From: Areca catechu | Taxonomy: Eukaryota; Streptophyta; Magnoliopsida; Arecales; Arecaceae | NCBI GenBank assembly: GCA_021397845.1 | Contig: CM038039.1 | Span: forward strand, 6,813,731-6,877,730 | Direction of reading: 5' to 3' | Length of the DNA: 64,000 nt | Shown: positions 22,060 to 33,655 of the stretch, one piece after another | Numbering within the stretch: the first letter of the stretch is position 1 | Layout: each line of letters opens with the position of its first letter | Notes under the pieces: model-generated | Seen by the model: only the letters and a program-made list of their open reading frames with translations | What the model was told of the DNA's origin: nothing | Database searches by the model: none | Program-made: the position numbers and the translations under genes

Positions 22060-22420
22060 AGATATCCAAGGAGTTCAACTTCTATATGATGACCCTATCA
22101 TGGTCTCAGCTGTAATTGCTAAGTATGATGTAAAAAGAATTCTGATTGATAATAGAAGTTCTGTTGATGTTTTGTTATATGATGCTTTCCTTAGAATGGG
22201 ATTATCTGGATGTGAATTACAAAGGTCTCCCATTCCTATAACTGGTTTCGAAGGAAATCAGGTTGGAGTTGAAGGAGAAATGGTCTTGCCCGTGACTTTT
22301 GGTTTCGAACCATATCAGAGAACCCTTCCCATCAACTTCATTGTGGTCTAAACATCTTCGGCTTATAATGCAATCCTGGGGCATCCAGCATTGAATAAGT
22401 TCGGGGCGATAGTGTCAACC
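22060..22420 (+). pseudogene. Protease of element C
   Basis: The active-site block is IDNRSSVDVLLYDAF (about 22135-22180), where the family has DSGSS or DNGSS, so the Gly after the catalytic Asp region is lost. EGEMVLPVTFGFEPYQRTLP follows. A TAA at about 22350 interrupts it before the SAYNAILG motif. Confidence 0.8.
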
Positions 22421-22599
22421 TATCACCTTTTGGTACGATTTCCCACCATATTAGGCATCGAAGAAGTCAGAGGGGATCAAAAAATCGCTCGCCAATGTCT
22501 TATGATCCAAAGTAAATAGTGAACTAAACCCTTAATACTTGATCAATTAGATTCGAGGGATGAAACCGAAGACTGTGGAGAACTGGTAGAGAAAACTCT

Positions 22600-23470
22600 T
22601 TTTGTGCCATTGTCTGAAGGCGATCCAATGAAACTTATACAAATTGGCAGCTTATTGGATGAAGAATCAAAGGTGAAGTTGATTGCTTTCTTCCGAAGCA
22701 ATGCTGATATATTTGATTGGATAGCTTTGGACATGCCTGGAATTCCATCTGAAGTAATCGCACATCGCCTAGAGGTATCTCCCAGCTATAAACCTGTTCA
22801 GTAGAAGAAAAAAAATTTTGCTCCAGAATGGTAGAAGGTTATTAACGAAGAGGTTAGTAAACTTCTTGAAGCCAATTTTATAAGGGAAATGCAATATCTG
22901 AATTGGCTGGCCAATGTAGTTATGGTGAAGAAATCTAACGGCAAGTGGAGGATCTGCATAGACTATACAGATCTTAACAAAGCATACCTAAATGACAGTT
23001 TTTCTCTATCGAAGATTGACCAATTAGTTGACGCCACTGCTGGTCATCATCTGTTAAGCTTTATGGATGCTTTTTCAGGTTATAACCAAATCCGAATGGA
23101 TCTTGGAGATGAAGAGAAAACTGCTTTCATAACAGAAAAAGGACTTTACCATTATAAAGTAATGCCATTTGGATTAAAAAATGCTGGGGCAACTTTTGAA
23201 ATGCTGATCACCAAAGTCTTCAAAAATCAGATTGGAAGAAATATAGAAGCTTATGTTGATGATATGATTATGAAAAGTCTTCATAAGTCTGATCATATTG
23301 CAGATCTAAAAGAATCCTTTGATGCTCTTAGGCATCATCCGATGAGATTGAATCCAACCAAGTACGTTTTTGGTGTAATTTTTGAAAAATTTCTGGGATA
23401 CTTGGTCACTAAGCAGGGAATCGAAGTTAATCCAGAAAAATTCAAGTACTTCGGACAATGAGGCATCCCA
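22600..23470 (+). pseudogene. Reverse transcriptase of element C
   Basis: The linker DWIALDMPGIPSEVIAHRLE is followed after two stops by the long open piece 22889-23461. This reads WRICIDYTDLNKAYLNDSFS, SFMDAFSGYNQIRMD, MPFGLKNAGATFEM and an intact YVDD box (about 23252-23263). After about 23455 the frame changes. It is the best preserved + strand RT in the window but not a complete protein. Confidence 0.85.
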
Positions 23471-23589
23471 CTTGCAAAAAAGAAGTGCAGAGGTTAATGG
23501 GAAGGATCGCTTCTTTGAGTCAATTTATTTTCGATTAGTAGAAAGATATTTGCCCTTTTTCAAGGTTCATCGTCAAGCCCGAAATTTTG

Positions 23590-23815
23590 AATAGACAGAA
23601 GATTATAGAATTGCTTTTGACAAATTGAAAGAATACTTGGAAAATCCACCTTTACTTTTCAAGCCCTGTGAGGGAGAAACTCTTTACTTATATTTATCTG
23701 CCTCAAACGGAGCAATTAGTTCGATTCTAGTACGAAGAGATGCCAATCACTTGCAGAAGCCGATCTACTATACTAGTAAAGTGTTACATGAGGTAGAAGT
23801 CCAATATCCTAGAAA
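23590..23815 (+). pseudogene. RNase H start of element C, truncated
   Basis: LYLYLSASNGAISSILVRRD and KPIYYTSKVLHEVEVQYP match the N-terminal half of the RNase H of A and D. Homology ends abruptly at about 23815. Confidence 0.75.
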
Positions 23816-24099
23816 ATGTTATTTTGAAAGATTTATGTGATGAAGTTTTTAATAAGAAAAATATTTTGATTAAGGAAAAGAAGCAAAAACTTTTGAAGAA
23901 TTTTTTTATTCCTGCTTCTTTCAATTTGTCTTATAAATGTGGTTTTAATGCTTATCCTTCTATATTAAGAAAAGTTTGAGTTCCAAAAAGAACCATAATT
24001 ACTAATCATAAAGGATCTAAGAAAGTTTGGGTACCAAAAATATCCACTTAGTTTGTTTTGCAGGAATGTCTTACAGCCCAACATAAAAAAAAGGAAGTT

Positions 24100-25842
24100 C
24101 TTGAAAAGTGGCTGTACAAGATAATTTGAAAAAATGGACAAGCTACATTTTGGACTAAATGGTAAAGGAATGATTATACATATTGGTAAATTCTAAACAT
24201 TTTCTTCTATAATTGAAAATGTAGTTGAATTTTTATTGCATCATTTTTTAAAAAAATTATTTTTAAATGTTTAATTAGAATCAAGTTTAGACTTATAATC
24301 ATTAGTTATGATCATGAATTTTTTGATGTTGATGAATTTCATGCTATCATGATTAAACTTGTGATTGTAAGACTTTCACTTGATTTTGATTAATGTATTT
24401 CATGAAAAATACTTTTAAAGATGCATATTGATTTGAAAAATATTTTAATTGATTAATTAGATTAAGCTTAGACTAATAATCATTTGTTATGATCATGACC
24501 ATTTTGATGTTGATGGATTTCAAGCTCTCATGGTCAAACTTGTGATTATTAGATCTTCATTTGATTTTGATTAATATAGTTTCTAAATTATTTCAAGTGA
24601 AAAATTATGATTTATATGTTTTCATTTTTGGCATCTATGCATAATCTAGAAATGATTTGGATCAAGTATAGAAATAGTAGTTAAGGGTTACGTTTAAGAA
24701 GAAGGTATATATATTGATAAACACTTGCTCTAGTAGCTAGACTTGATATCATATTACTTCTAGTATTTGTATGGATATCAAATTATTTTAAATGAATTTG
24801 AAATCATGCTGAAAGTTTTTAAGTGGTATAAATGCTTTGTATTTTGAAAATCATGAATATCTTGAAAATTTTAAATCCTTGGTTTCAGACTTAGAATTTA
24901 TATTCCATCTAAAATTGTCTGAAATTCTGATGCATGTGCTTTCATGTTTTATTCCTCAAATGAATGCATATTTTTAAGGAGGAATAATATTCAGGAGGAG
25001 CATCTAAAGATTTGTTATCATATATTTGATGCTTTGAATATTTTGCTTGATATCATGCTGTACTTATATTGCTCTAATACTCCTCCTTATTTTCAAATCT
25101 AATTCTTTGAGGAGAGTTACATTCATATGGTATCATATTCGATTGGTATAAAAATTTATTTTTAAAAAAATTTTTAGTAACTGTTTTGGATTGGGTTAGT
25201 CACCATGGCCATCCGATCATAGGAGCTAAGTAGGGTTTAAAGACCCTCTCTTCCTATTTAATGGGGTCTCTTATGATGTATTGGGATGCCGCTGTGGCCT
25301 TATCCCATGACTAAATAAGGTGAATGGATAATATATATATATATATATTGAGTTATTTCTAGCATGTGCATATCATTTTTATGATATCATATTCAATTCG
25401 TATCATATTTCAAGTGGTATCATAATTGTTTGATTTCATGCATTGATTTTGATGATCTATTTGCTATTCTTTCTGACTTCATTCCTACTTTGTATTGTAT
25501 TTCATCCTTTTTTATAATGTCAAAAAGGGAGAGAAAAATGTTAAGTATGAAAAGGGAAAGATAGGATAAATAAAAAAAATCATATGAGAAATGAAAGAAA
25601 GTACAAAAGGGGGAGAAGAATGCAAAATGTTTTTATCTTAAGGAAAGAATTAGTAAGGGGGAGATTGTCTTAAAAATTTTGCATATTTTGAAAAAATATT
25701 TTTAGAAAATTTTGTGGATCATATATTGAGAGGGAGCTTGGTGCTTATTGATTTTGAGCTTTCATGTTTATACTATTATTAATCTTTTAAGCTTACCCTA
25801 TTCTTATACTTAAAGGTTTTGTCATCATCAAAAATGGAAGAT
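24100..25842 (+). other. Non-coding interior of Sire-like remnant 1
   Basis: No gene. Two similar stretches (about 24255-24400 and 24440-24590) share GATCATGA..TTTTGATGTTGATG and TTCA.TTGATTTTGATTAAT. An AT dinucleotide run lies at 25330-25350. AAAGGGGGAGA and AAGGGGGAGATTGTCT (about 25609 and 25656) are polypurine-like tracts typical of Sire 3' regions. Confidence 0.6.
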
Positions 25843-27180
25843 TGTTGACTCTGGTCTTGATTTTGATAATTGACAAAATGTTTAAGTATATATGAGTACT
25901 AATTATATTTTAAGTATATTTTTCAGATCTTAGTACTCAACTATGTTGAATAAAGAAATGCTTGTATTTCAGTTGAAAAAGTCTTAAATTAATGAAAAAT
26001 CAAGTATATGGATATTGGAATTAATATGGAAGAACTTGAAGAAGTTAAAGTTTCAATTTGAAGATGTTTCAACAATGTCAACGGCAAGTGTCGACACCTG
26101 GAAATGAAGTGTCGACACCTGAAGATCAAGTGTCGACACCTGAAGTATGAAGTATCGACTCAAGGCCTGAGACAAACAGAAAACTTCAGAAAGCACTTTC
26201 AGTCAAGTGTCGACACCTGGAGCTGAAGTGTCGACACTTGGAAGTGAAGTATCGACACCTGGAGAATGAAGTGTCGATACTTGGAGAAGAGTGTCGACAC
26301 TTGAACAGTAACGGCTAGTTTTCTGGACTGTAGAACTTCTCCAACTTGGCTCCAATGGCTATATTTTCCTCCCTAATGGCTATAAACGGTCATTTAAGAG
26401 TTGGGAGGCTATATAAACATCTAAAATTAAATGGGGAAGCAATCCTTTGGTAAGTTTTTTGAATATTCTTTAAGGATTCAAGAGTTGAGTGGTTCAAGCC
26501 TTCAAGCTTCCAAGTTTCAAAGAGAGCAATCAAAGTCTACATCCACAAGCATCAATCAAAGGCTTCATCAACTTGAAGACAAGATCTTCATCAATATTCA
26601 AGGACTTCAAAGAGATATTTGCTTTATTTTAGAAAGCTTTTATTGTATTCATTTATACTTGCTCTTAACTTGTTTACTTAAGATTTTTGGTGAGCCTTGA
26701 AAACCAAAGAAATTTTTGGTAAGCCTTGGAAAACCAAAGTGGTTGTTGGTGAGCCTTGAAACCAACTAGGGTTTTACTTGTGAGCCCGAAGCCAAAACAA
26801 GTTGTTCAGGTTCTTGGTTATCCTGTAAAACCAAGGGTGGTTGTTGGTGAGCCTTGAAACCAACCAGGGTTTGACTTGTGAGCCTGAAGCCAAAACAAGT
26901 TGTAAAGGTTGTTGGTGAGCCTAAGTTATAAAACCAAACTTAGTAAAATTCCCAAGAGGTTCTTGGGGAGTGGATGTAGGTGCTTGGTTGGCACCGAACC
27001 ACTATAAACCTTTGTGTTTGTGTGATTGTTCTTCTTGTGCTTTTATTTCTTTATTTTCGCTGCATTTATTTGAAATACACAAGCACTTGAATTGCATTAG
27101 TACATACTTGCTTTAGTTTATATTTTAAATAGTACAAAAGCTTTATAAAATCCAATTCATGCTCCCTCTTGGGTTGCCTA
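25843..27180 (+). repeat. 3' LTR of Sire-like remnant 1
   Basis: Starts TGTTGACTCTGGTCTTG after a purine tract and ends near CTCTTGGGTTGCCTA. It has GGCTATATAAAC (about 26408) as TATA box, a GTGTCGACAC array (26086-26312) and several GTGAGCCTTGAAACCAA repeats (about 26690-26940). It matches the inverted LTR at 30575-31833 in start, end and overall layout. Confidence 0.8.
26086..26312 (+). repeat. Short tandem array with palindromic GTGTCGACAC
   Basis: About nine units of 21-22 bp, each with a GTGTCGACAC-type palindrome followed by CTGGA/GTGAA spacers. A unique stretch interrupts it at about 26160-26210. It lies in U3 about 100 bp upstream of the TATA box. Confidence 0.8.
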
Positions 27181-27533
27181 CCTGAGCCTACAAGTTTGAC
27201 TACTAAAAAGCTCATCTCGATAGCAATACATAAGGGATAAGTGCTAGCTTTGATAGGCAAAGTTATCATCCCTTTGGGGGTTACCGATTTGTCATTAAAA
27301 TCCTGGATGAGTGATCCATACTTCTCTAGTCATTGCACAAAAAGATTCATCTGAGAAAAGGTAAAGAAATATAAAACATTAACTGTACTTCCACCATCAA
27401 CTAATACACAATGTACATTATAGTCATTAATACTCAAAGATACAATAGTTACATTCGCATGTGGGAATTGGATGCCGGCCGCATCCTCCTCGGTAAAGTT
27501 GATGGATTCCTTGGTCTTCCATCTTTTTACCAC
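27181..27533 (-). pseudogene. Protease of element E
   Basis: GIQFPHANVTIVSLSINDYN leads to the active-site block LVDGGSTVNVLYFFTFSQMN. A flap-like GMITLPIKAS and FLVVKL follow and then the LTR of Sire-like remnant 1 begins. In related gypsy elements the next motif is SAYNAILG, which is absent here. Stop codons lie between the two parts (about 27330). Confidence 0.75.
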
Positions 27534-27539
27534 CCCGAA

Positions 27540-28501
27540 TGATTCTGCTAGTTTCGATTAACCTTGTCAATCACGTATATATGGATCATATGTACATTTG
27601 GATCAAGTGAGCTTCACTCTCTATTCTCCTATTAGCGAGGCTATTCAGTGGCCTATTGTAGTTGCGGCGATGGAAGCGGTGGTTGTTGCTTGCTAAGGCC
27701 TCGGTGGTGGGCACCGCAATAGAGCCCTCCTACAAATAAATTGAGCGAGCTCTTCTTGCCGTATGAAGCGCTCAATCTCACCCTACAGTTGAATGCATTC
27801 CTCCGTATCATGACCTCGATCATAATGATAGTGGCAGTATTTTTGCATGTTGCGACTTTAGGTCAGGCTCGAATCCTTTCGATCAGGAGTAGCTACTCCT
27901 GGACCACCATCAGTATATGCCCCCAAGTACATTCAAAGGCATGTAGTTAGTGTAATGCCTTAAGGGAGAAAGCTCGCATCTCCCAGGTGGAGACCAGTTC
28001 TGCCGGTTCTTCTGTGGAGACCTGGATCAATGGCAAGGTGGGGACTATGGGACCTCTGCTGGTTCCTTTGCAGGGGCTTCAGACAAGCCCCCAGGCCTTT
28101 GCTTAGCTTTTGCCTTAGCAAGGGTTAGATGTGCATTGTAGCTCTTTTCTATGTTGGCATATTTTTCTACCCGAGCTAACATCTCAGCAAAGCTCTTCGG
28201 ACTCTTCTTCTTTAGGGAGAAGAGAAGGGTTTCTTCTGCAATCTGCTTTTCAAGGCCATCATAGCCAAGACTAGTTCAGATAACATACCTCCAAAGTGGC
28301 AATGTTGAAATGGCTGAGGTACGAACGAAGAGATTCCCCTTCCCCTTATCGTTGGGTCATTAGATAGTTCGACTCCTGGCAATGCCTCTAACTTCTAGCA
28401 AAATGGGAGGCAAATAGTTGGCTTAATTCTTTAAAGGAGTCGACAGAGTCGGCCTTCAGGCTGGAATACCAACATCTAGCCATCCCCTTGAGAGTTGAGG
28501 G
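27540..28501 (-). pseudogene. gag: gag of element E, C-terminal part
   Basis: Begins at the insertion site with TFPSTLKGMARCWYSSLKAD and SFKELSQLFASHFA, the central capsid region. It then runs through RTQERCIHLKGIEH-like and nucleocapsid-type sequence with many stops. Joined to 29958-30574 it gives a continuous capsid domain, which shows that the 28507-29952 segment is an insertion. Confidence 0.7.
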
Positions 28502-28506
28502 AAAGG

Positions 28507-29952
28507 TGATGGGGAACTAATATGCATGCAATTTTTTTTGTATGTTTTACATGTTGAGTTAGGTGATTAATTCCCAAATTTCAGATCAAAATTATTTGTA
28601 GGGAATTTTGTATGAATTTTTGAAGATCAGCATGCAGATTAAGACCTAGAAAAGTAGCAAAGAAGGACCGCCGGGGCTGAGAAGCCTCGGTTAGGGCAAG
28701 TTCTCCTACAATAAAATTACTGGAGGTAGAGGGGTGTACCTGATAACGTCTGTGAAGATCGCAGCGAAGGGGTCTCTCGTTCCTCGACGGATGCAGCCTG
28801 GAAAATCGAGCCAAAGACCCGCGGATACTCGGCTTTCTGCTCGGTGATCCGATTGAGGCTTGGCTAGAGTCGTTGGATTCGTAGGAACTCAGGGACCTGC
28901 AAACGACCTGTCAGGGGTTAGAAAGCTCACAAAGGAACAAGAAAACAAAGTAAAAACAGCAAGGGAAGGCTTCTTTTGGAGTGGGCGTCCAGGGATCTGG
29001 AGGGTTTGTTGGCAGCAGGAAGATGATTGCAAACACCGGGAAGAAGAACTCTCACAAACCCCTTTATGCACACAGCAGGGTATCACACCACTCAATAGAA
29101 GAACTCAAGGTTTTCATTCATCAAAAATTCTCCTTTATACAAGAGGATAGGGTCCCTTAAATAGACCCTTAACCTTGGGCTCCAAGTAAGGGTACATAAG
29201 TCTTTACATAAGAATCATTTTCCTTCTCAAACCCTAGCTAGAAAATAAGAAAATATTAGGTAAAAAAATCCCTAAAAACTTTCTTGACTTGGTCAAGACT
29301 CCAAGGACGCCTAGGGGGGCGTGTTGGGCTTCTAGGAGCAGCAAAAGGCCGGCCCAAAGGGGCTCGGATGCATGGGTTTGGGCCTCTGGAAGCTGGGGTG
29401 GCCTGGTAGCCAGGTAGCAGGAATATTCCCTGGTATCTTGCTTCTTAGGGGCTTGGGCTTGGCACCTGGGCTTGATTTCTTTGGGCTAGGATGCAGATGG
29501 ACCTCTGGAATCATGGATTCCCTTATCTATGAATATACTTTGGCATCTAGAAGGGAATCTGGGCATCTGCAAGAAATCAGGGTTTTCTGAATTTTCCTCC
29601 TGGGGTCTTCAAATCTTCAAGCTGGGTTGGACTTGGGCTATACTTCCATGTCTTCAATCTAGTTGGACTTGGTCTTCACTTGTATGATATAGTCTTGAGT
29701 CTTCAGTATGCTTGGACAGGACTCAAAAAAATAAAATTAGCTCAACATGAGCTGACTAGCATTGGACTGAACTAGCTCAACATGAGCTGACTAGTACAGA
29801 ACTGAAATAACAACTAAAAATACTCAAATAACAACTAAAATGAACTCAAATGAGCTAAGTCCTTATTATAGATGGACTCATAAATTATTGATCAATTTAC
29901 AGAGGGTTGAAAAAGCCTCTGTCTTATTCTGGTGCCTCAGGTGTCCCCACCA
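28507..29952 (-). mobile_element. 1,446-bp TG...CA insertion, probable solo LTR
   Basis: Inserted in gag of element E. Flanked by perfect 5-bp duplications AAAGG (28502-28506 and 29953-29957). Its ends are TGATGGGGAAC on the left and GTCCCCACCA on the right, so TG...CA with a 9-bp imperfect terminal inverted repeat TGRTGGGGA. On the - strand TCTTGTATAAAGG (about 29128-29140) is TATA-like. No protein domain seen. A short direct repeat CTCAACATGAGCTGACTAG lies at about 29740-29790. A solo LTR or a small non-autonomous LTR element fits best. Confidence 0.65.
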
Positions 29953-29957
29953 AAAGG

Positions 29958-30574
29958 CTTTGCAGGGAACTGCTTCGGAGGCTTGGTGAAGAAGCATAAG
30001 AGTCTAGAATCTCTCTAAGTGATCTGATGGGTCCCTCAGCCCGTCATAAGATTCTAGGTGGACTTTGAAGTTGGTAGGAATATTTCCTGTATTATCCTAG
30101 TGATGAAGGGTAGACTGATGTTGAAGCTAGGCCCTTCACCTTGGGTCGAGATCTGGTTTTTTAGTATCTTGATTTGCTGGTTTATCTCTTGCAGACGCTG
30201 CTCCATCTCGACATTCTTGGCATTATTGGCCACAAATTACTATGGCGGTGATCTCTTAGGAGTGGAGTCCCTTCTGGAGTGAGGAGTTGGTGACTTCCTC
30301 CACTCTGAGATTGGGCTCTGTGGGCGGCTCTACCTTGCCCGCCTCTCTGGCTCTAGCTCTAGGGGGAACATGTGATGCTGCATGAAGCAAGTGAGACAGT
30401 TGGGCCATGAGGAACAGTTGCTGCTGCTTCGGAGGAGCAGGTGGCTGCTGTTGTGGTGGAGGGATGTGCAACCACTATTGAGGAGGGGAAGCGGTGCCTC
30501 CTCCTGGGCAACAGGTTTCTGTTGCATCCCTTGGATCGTGTCTGCTAAGTTACAGACCAGATGTGTTGCCTAGT
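29958..30574 (-). pseudogene. gag: gag of element E, central part
   Basis: Reads NLADTIQGMQQKPVAQEEAP (about 30555-30500), then a QLQ-rich stretch, MEQRLQEINQQIKILKN (about 30200) and HLESYDGLRDPSDHLERF (about 30060-30005), the hallmark capsid motif. It breaks at the insertion at 29952. Several frame changes. Confidence 0.7.
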
Positions 30575-31833
30575 TGGCTAACCCAAGAGAGGAGGTGAAT
30601 TGGATATGAAAACTTTTTAAACAAGTATATGCCATTTTTGAAATCTTAGTGTGGTGAGTATAGTGTGCCAAGAATTATGTGCGGAAGCAAGTAAATAAGC
30701 ACAAGCGAAGCAATCACAAACACCATAATTTATAGTGGTTCGGAGCAACCCTCGGCTCTTACGTCCACTACCCAAGATACCACTTAGGATTTCTACTATA
30801 TTCACCAATTAATGTAGCCGGTTTGTTTTACACCGGGCTCACAAACCAAAACCCAATCTTGGTTTTTACACCGGGATCACCAAGAATCCAAACTTTGGTT
30901 TTCACGGGCTTACCAAAAACCCTCTCTTGGTTTTACACCAGGCTTACCAAGAACCCAACCTTTGGGTTTCATGGGCTCACTAAAAATCCAAAAACAAAAA
31001 CAAACAAAACAAGTAGACAATGTAACATAAAATATAAACTCTTAAAGAGCAGATGGTTGCAGCTTTAGCTTGATTTGGTGTAGCTCTAAGACTTCAAGAT
31101 GTGCTCTTCAAATCTCTTTCTCTTCTTCAAAAGATGCCTTAAGAGTTGTAGTAAAATGATCTTGAATTTTTCTTGAGTGTGGAAGATGAAGCTTACTTAA
31201 TTTCCTAAAAGATTTTCCTTTGAAGCTCACTCTTTCTTCTCTAACTCCAAAACTATTCCATTCCTCAAAAAATCCTTGTTCCTCTTGAGTTTGGATCTTC
31301 ATTTTATACTTTTTGAGGTGTTCCTCGGTGAATTTGGCCGTTAGAATGCCTTGAAAAGTGAAATCTAGCCGTTTATGGTCGTTAGAGAAGAAAAGGCTTA
31401 TTGTAGAAAACTAGCCATTACTGTTTGAAAGTGCAGAACTCGAGTCGGCTCGAGCCATCTGAGTTGACTTGAAGTCAAAATGAATTCTGGCAGAAACGGC
31501 TGGCAAATCTTGAGTCAGCTCGATGTCACGGTACAAAAAAAATAGGTTTCTGTTTGAGTCGACTCATTTCATCGGAGTTGACTCGAGCAAACAAGTCCGC
31601 TCAATCTGCAGAACTTCTTTCTTGTGATGTGCCATGCCAGAATTTGAGTCGGCTCATCTGAATTTTGTCCAAAAGCTTTCAAATTTCTCTAAACTTCTTC
31701 CAACATCTTTCAAACTACTTCAAACATCTTCTAAACCTATAATACTCTTCAAAAACAATCTTTACAATGATAATTAGTAACATAATCATGCATCAATATT
31801 TTGTAATTATCAAAATCAATCCTAGGATCAACA
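30575..31833 (-). repeat. 3' LTR of Sire-like remnant 2
   Basis: On its own strand it runs from TGTTGATCCTAGGATTG to GGGTTAGCCA. It matches 25843-27180 in its start, in the repeated 'GGTTTTTGGTAAGCC' blocks and in the end CCAATTCACCTCCTCTCTTGGG. Instead of GTGTCGACAC it has GAGTCGACTC and GAGTCGGCTCGAG motifs (about 31440-31660). Confidence 0.8.
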
Positions 31834-32430
31834 ATCTTCCTCTTTTTGATGATAACAAAATATTGGGCATGAAAAAAGAACTTAAAAAGATTAACTATAT
31901 AAAAGATTGCATTTCAATCAAATTAACAAGTATCATAAACTCAAACAAATAAACAATAAAATCCCCCTTAATTTATCAATATATTTCAAAAATAAAATTT
32001 CTCTCTTTTCAAAAGTTTTTTTTTATGACACCTTATATCTCTCCCCCTTTTTGTCATCAATAAAAAATATTTTTAACCATTCTTTATGGAGATATAAATC
32101 AATGATTTTCAATGATTTTCATAATATCACAAGAATATTAAGATATTTTGAGATAATTTTACCTTCTCTTTACTTTCTTCATATTCTTGTCAACATTCTT
32201 CCCTTTTTTTTTACATTCATTCTCATGTATCCTTAAACATCTCCCCCTTGATATAAAATTCAACATAAACATTTTCATGTCAGCATACTTTTCTTTTTAT
32301 GTTCAAATTTATCAAAACCATAGTAGATGGAGCATTACATTACTTGATAAGATTTTCAATGTATATGCTCAACAATTAAGTGTATTAAAGTCATGAGAGC
32401 ATAGTATGCATCAAAATCAATCATTTTTCA
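31834..32430 (-). mobile_element. Sire-like remnant 2, interior 3' part
   Basis: AT-rich non-coding sequence. CTCCCCCTTTTTGTCATCA (about 32041) is the reverse complement of a Sire-type purine tract. It ends where gag of element E resumes (about 32430). The 5' part of the copy is missing. Confidence 0.6.
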
Positions 32431-32591
32431 TGGTCAACAAGATGGACCAAGTCATTGAACTGATCTAGCATTATCCCCACAGGAGGTGGGGGTTCCTGTA
32501 CCTGTGGAAGCACTGGTGGCGATGTTGGAGTGGGAGCCCTCCTATTCGAGCGGGCTCTCATGTTCCTTCATGTCGCCTTCTTGGATGGCAT
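32431..32591 (-). pseudogene. gag: gag start of element E
   Basis: ATG at 32591 reads MPSKKAT, then a stop, then RNMRARSNRRAPTPTSPPVL and LDQFNDLVHLVD before the Sire-like insertion. A proline-rich N-terminus of this kind is usual for these gag proteins. Confidence 0.6.
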
Positions 32592-32634
32592 TGTTGGAAA
32601 CCTTGCTCACTTTCTTTCCAGAAATGGGCCTGGG

Positions 32635-33083
32635 CTCTTCCTTTAGCACCAATCTATTGTAACAAATATCGACTTCAAGGTCAGAGAAGAGGTTGATTGG
32701 CTAAATCATTGTTGGAATGACCTATAAAAAAAGGTCCATAATCAGGAGGGGCCTAAGCGCGAACACCTCGATGCTCAAGTTAGTGATTTAAAATAGGTGG
32801 AAAGTGATGAGCATAGGAAAGAATTGCTTACTAGAGTTCCTCGAGACCTTAAGTATTTATCAGAGAGGGTTGAGCTAGTGTGAATAAGTCCAAGGATTCC
32901 AGGCTGTGATCGCACCATTGCAAGATTATAGGCACTTTTCGCTCCCTTGAATTGTGGAGGCTACTTACTCTTGGCGATATTACTGGCATGGAAACTGTTC
33001 TCGCGAACCGGGTGATAAACCATCTAAAATATTTAAGGTCAACCATGTGAGGAGGGCATGCCAATGTGTTGCGTCTGATAACG
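32635..33083 (-). repeat. 5' LTR and primer site of element E
   Basis: LTR about 33083-32655, ending TTTGTTACAATA, followed by GATTGGTGCTAAAGGAAGAG (32654-32635), a primer-site block close to that of C, D and F. The LTR shows the Tat-type phrase CTAACTTGAGCATCGAGGTG. The start near 33083 (CGTTATCAG) is degenerate and uncertain. Confidence 0.6.
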
Positions 33084-33089
33084 GTTCTA

Positions 33090-33590
33090 TGCTACATACC
33101 TCAGCACGTAGCTTGGCTTAACTGGTGGGCCTGCATGTGGGTTAGCGGGCCAGGCTACCACCTTTGGCTGGTGGAGGCTTCTTGGAAAGAAGCTCATCCG
33201 CGGATGGGTTGGCAAATGGGTCAGCAACCAAGACAACTATCTTCAAAGTTAGATTCTAAGTCTATATCAATGCTCACCGAGGCACGTCCTTTTGCTCGAG
33301 GCTCCCGATGTGTATTGGCTCTTATCCGAGGTATCCAAAGTACACCCTAACAAAGTATGCTTCTCTATAAAGCACGATGGCCAATTCAGCTGCATTTATA
33401 TACATTGCAAGGCAAACCAAGTTGCTGATTTCCTAACAAATCTCGGAAGTGTTAGCATGGAGGCTGCTTTGTGGTCAGCGTGGGTGCCTTCCTCTCCAAG
33501 TCACGTTGTAATGGCTCTGCCTTCCTCTCTAAATCACCTCCTAATGGCTCATACGGGGGGGATTTTATAAGTATAAGAGAATATATAACA
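33090..33590 (+). pseudogene. LINE-type RNase H remnant
   Basis: Two open pieces (33066-33350 and 33292-33570) together read like the RNase H domain at the end of plant LINEs. Motifs are SKLDSKSISMLTEA, LLSEVSKVHPNKVCFSIKH and CIYIHCKANQVADFLTNLGS, the last being the typical 'REANQVADxLAN' motif. No RT part is present. Confidence 0.6.
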
Positions 33591-33655
33591 AAACCTGAGA
33601 ATGCCTGGAGATGCATTACCAATCCAAACAGTCACTGAGACATATTTCTCCCTTT

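Larger units (their letters stand above)
19196..23815 (+). mobile_element. Element C: Ty3/gypsy (Tat-like), 3' half missing
   Basis: 5' LTR, primer site, gag, protease, RT and the first part of RNase H lie in order on the + strand. The sequence then switches at about 23815 to Sire-like copia DNA. The second RNase H, integrase and 3' LTR are absent. Frameshifts and stops occur in every gene, although the RT box is intact. Gene content and primer site resemble A, D and F. Confidence 0.85.
23816..27180 (+). mobile_element. Sire-like copia remnant 1
   Basis: The left part holds a decayed gag end in which KGSKKVWVPK (about 24010-24045) is the motif found after the zinc knuckle in Sire-type copia elements. 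The middle (about 24100-25842) is AT-rich non-coding sequence. The right part is a 3' LTR. The 5' LTR and nearly all of pol are missing. It abuts element C on the left and element E on the right. Confidence 0.7.
27181..33083 (-). mobile_element. Element E: Ty3/gypsy fragment split by three insertions
   Basis: On the - strand: LTR (33083-32655), primer site (32654-32635), gag start (32591), gag continuing at 30574-29958 and 28501-27540, then protease (27533-27181). It is interrupted by Sire-like remnant 2 (30575 to about 32430) and by a 1,446-bp insertion (28507-29952). It is cut off at 27180 by Sire-like remnant 1. RT, RNase H and integrase are missing. Confidence 0.75.

Noticed and set aside
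26086..26312. Regularly spaced short palindromic repeats that look CRISPR-like
   Set aside because: Spacers are only about 11 bp and similar to each other, the array lies in a plant LTR, and no cas genes are present.
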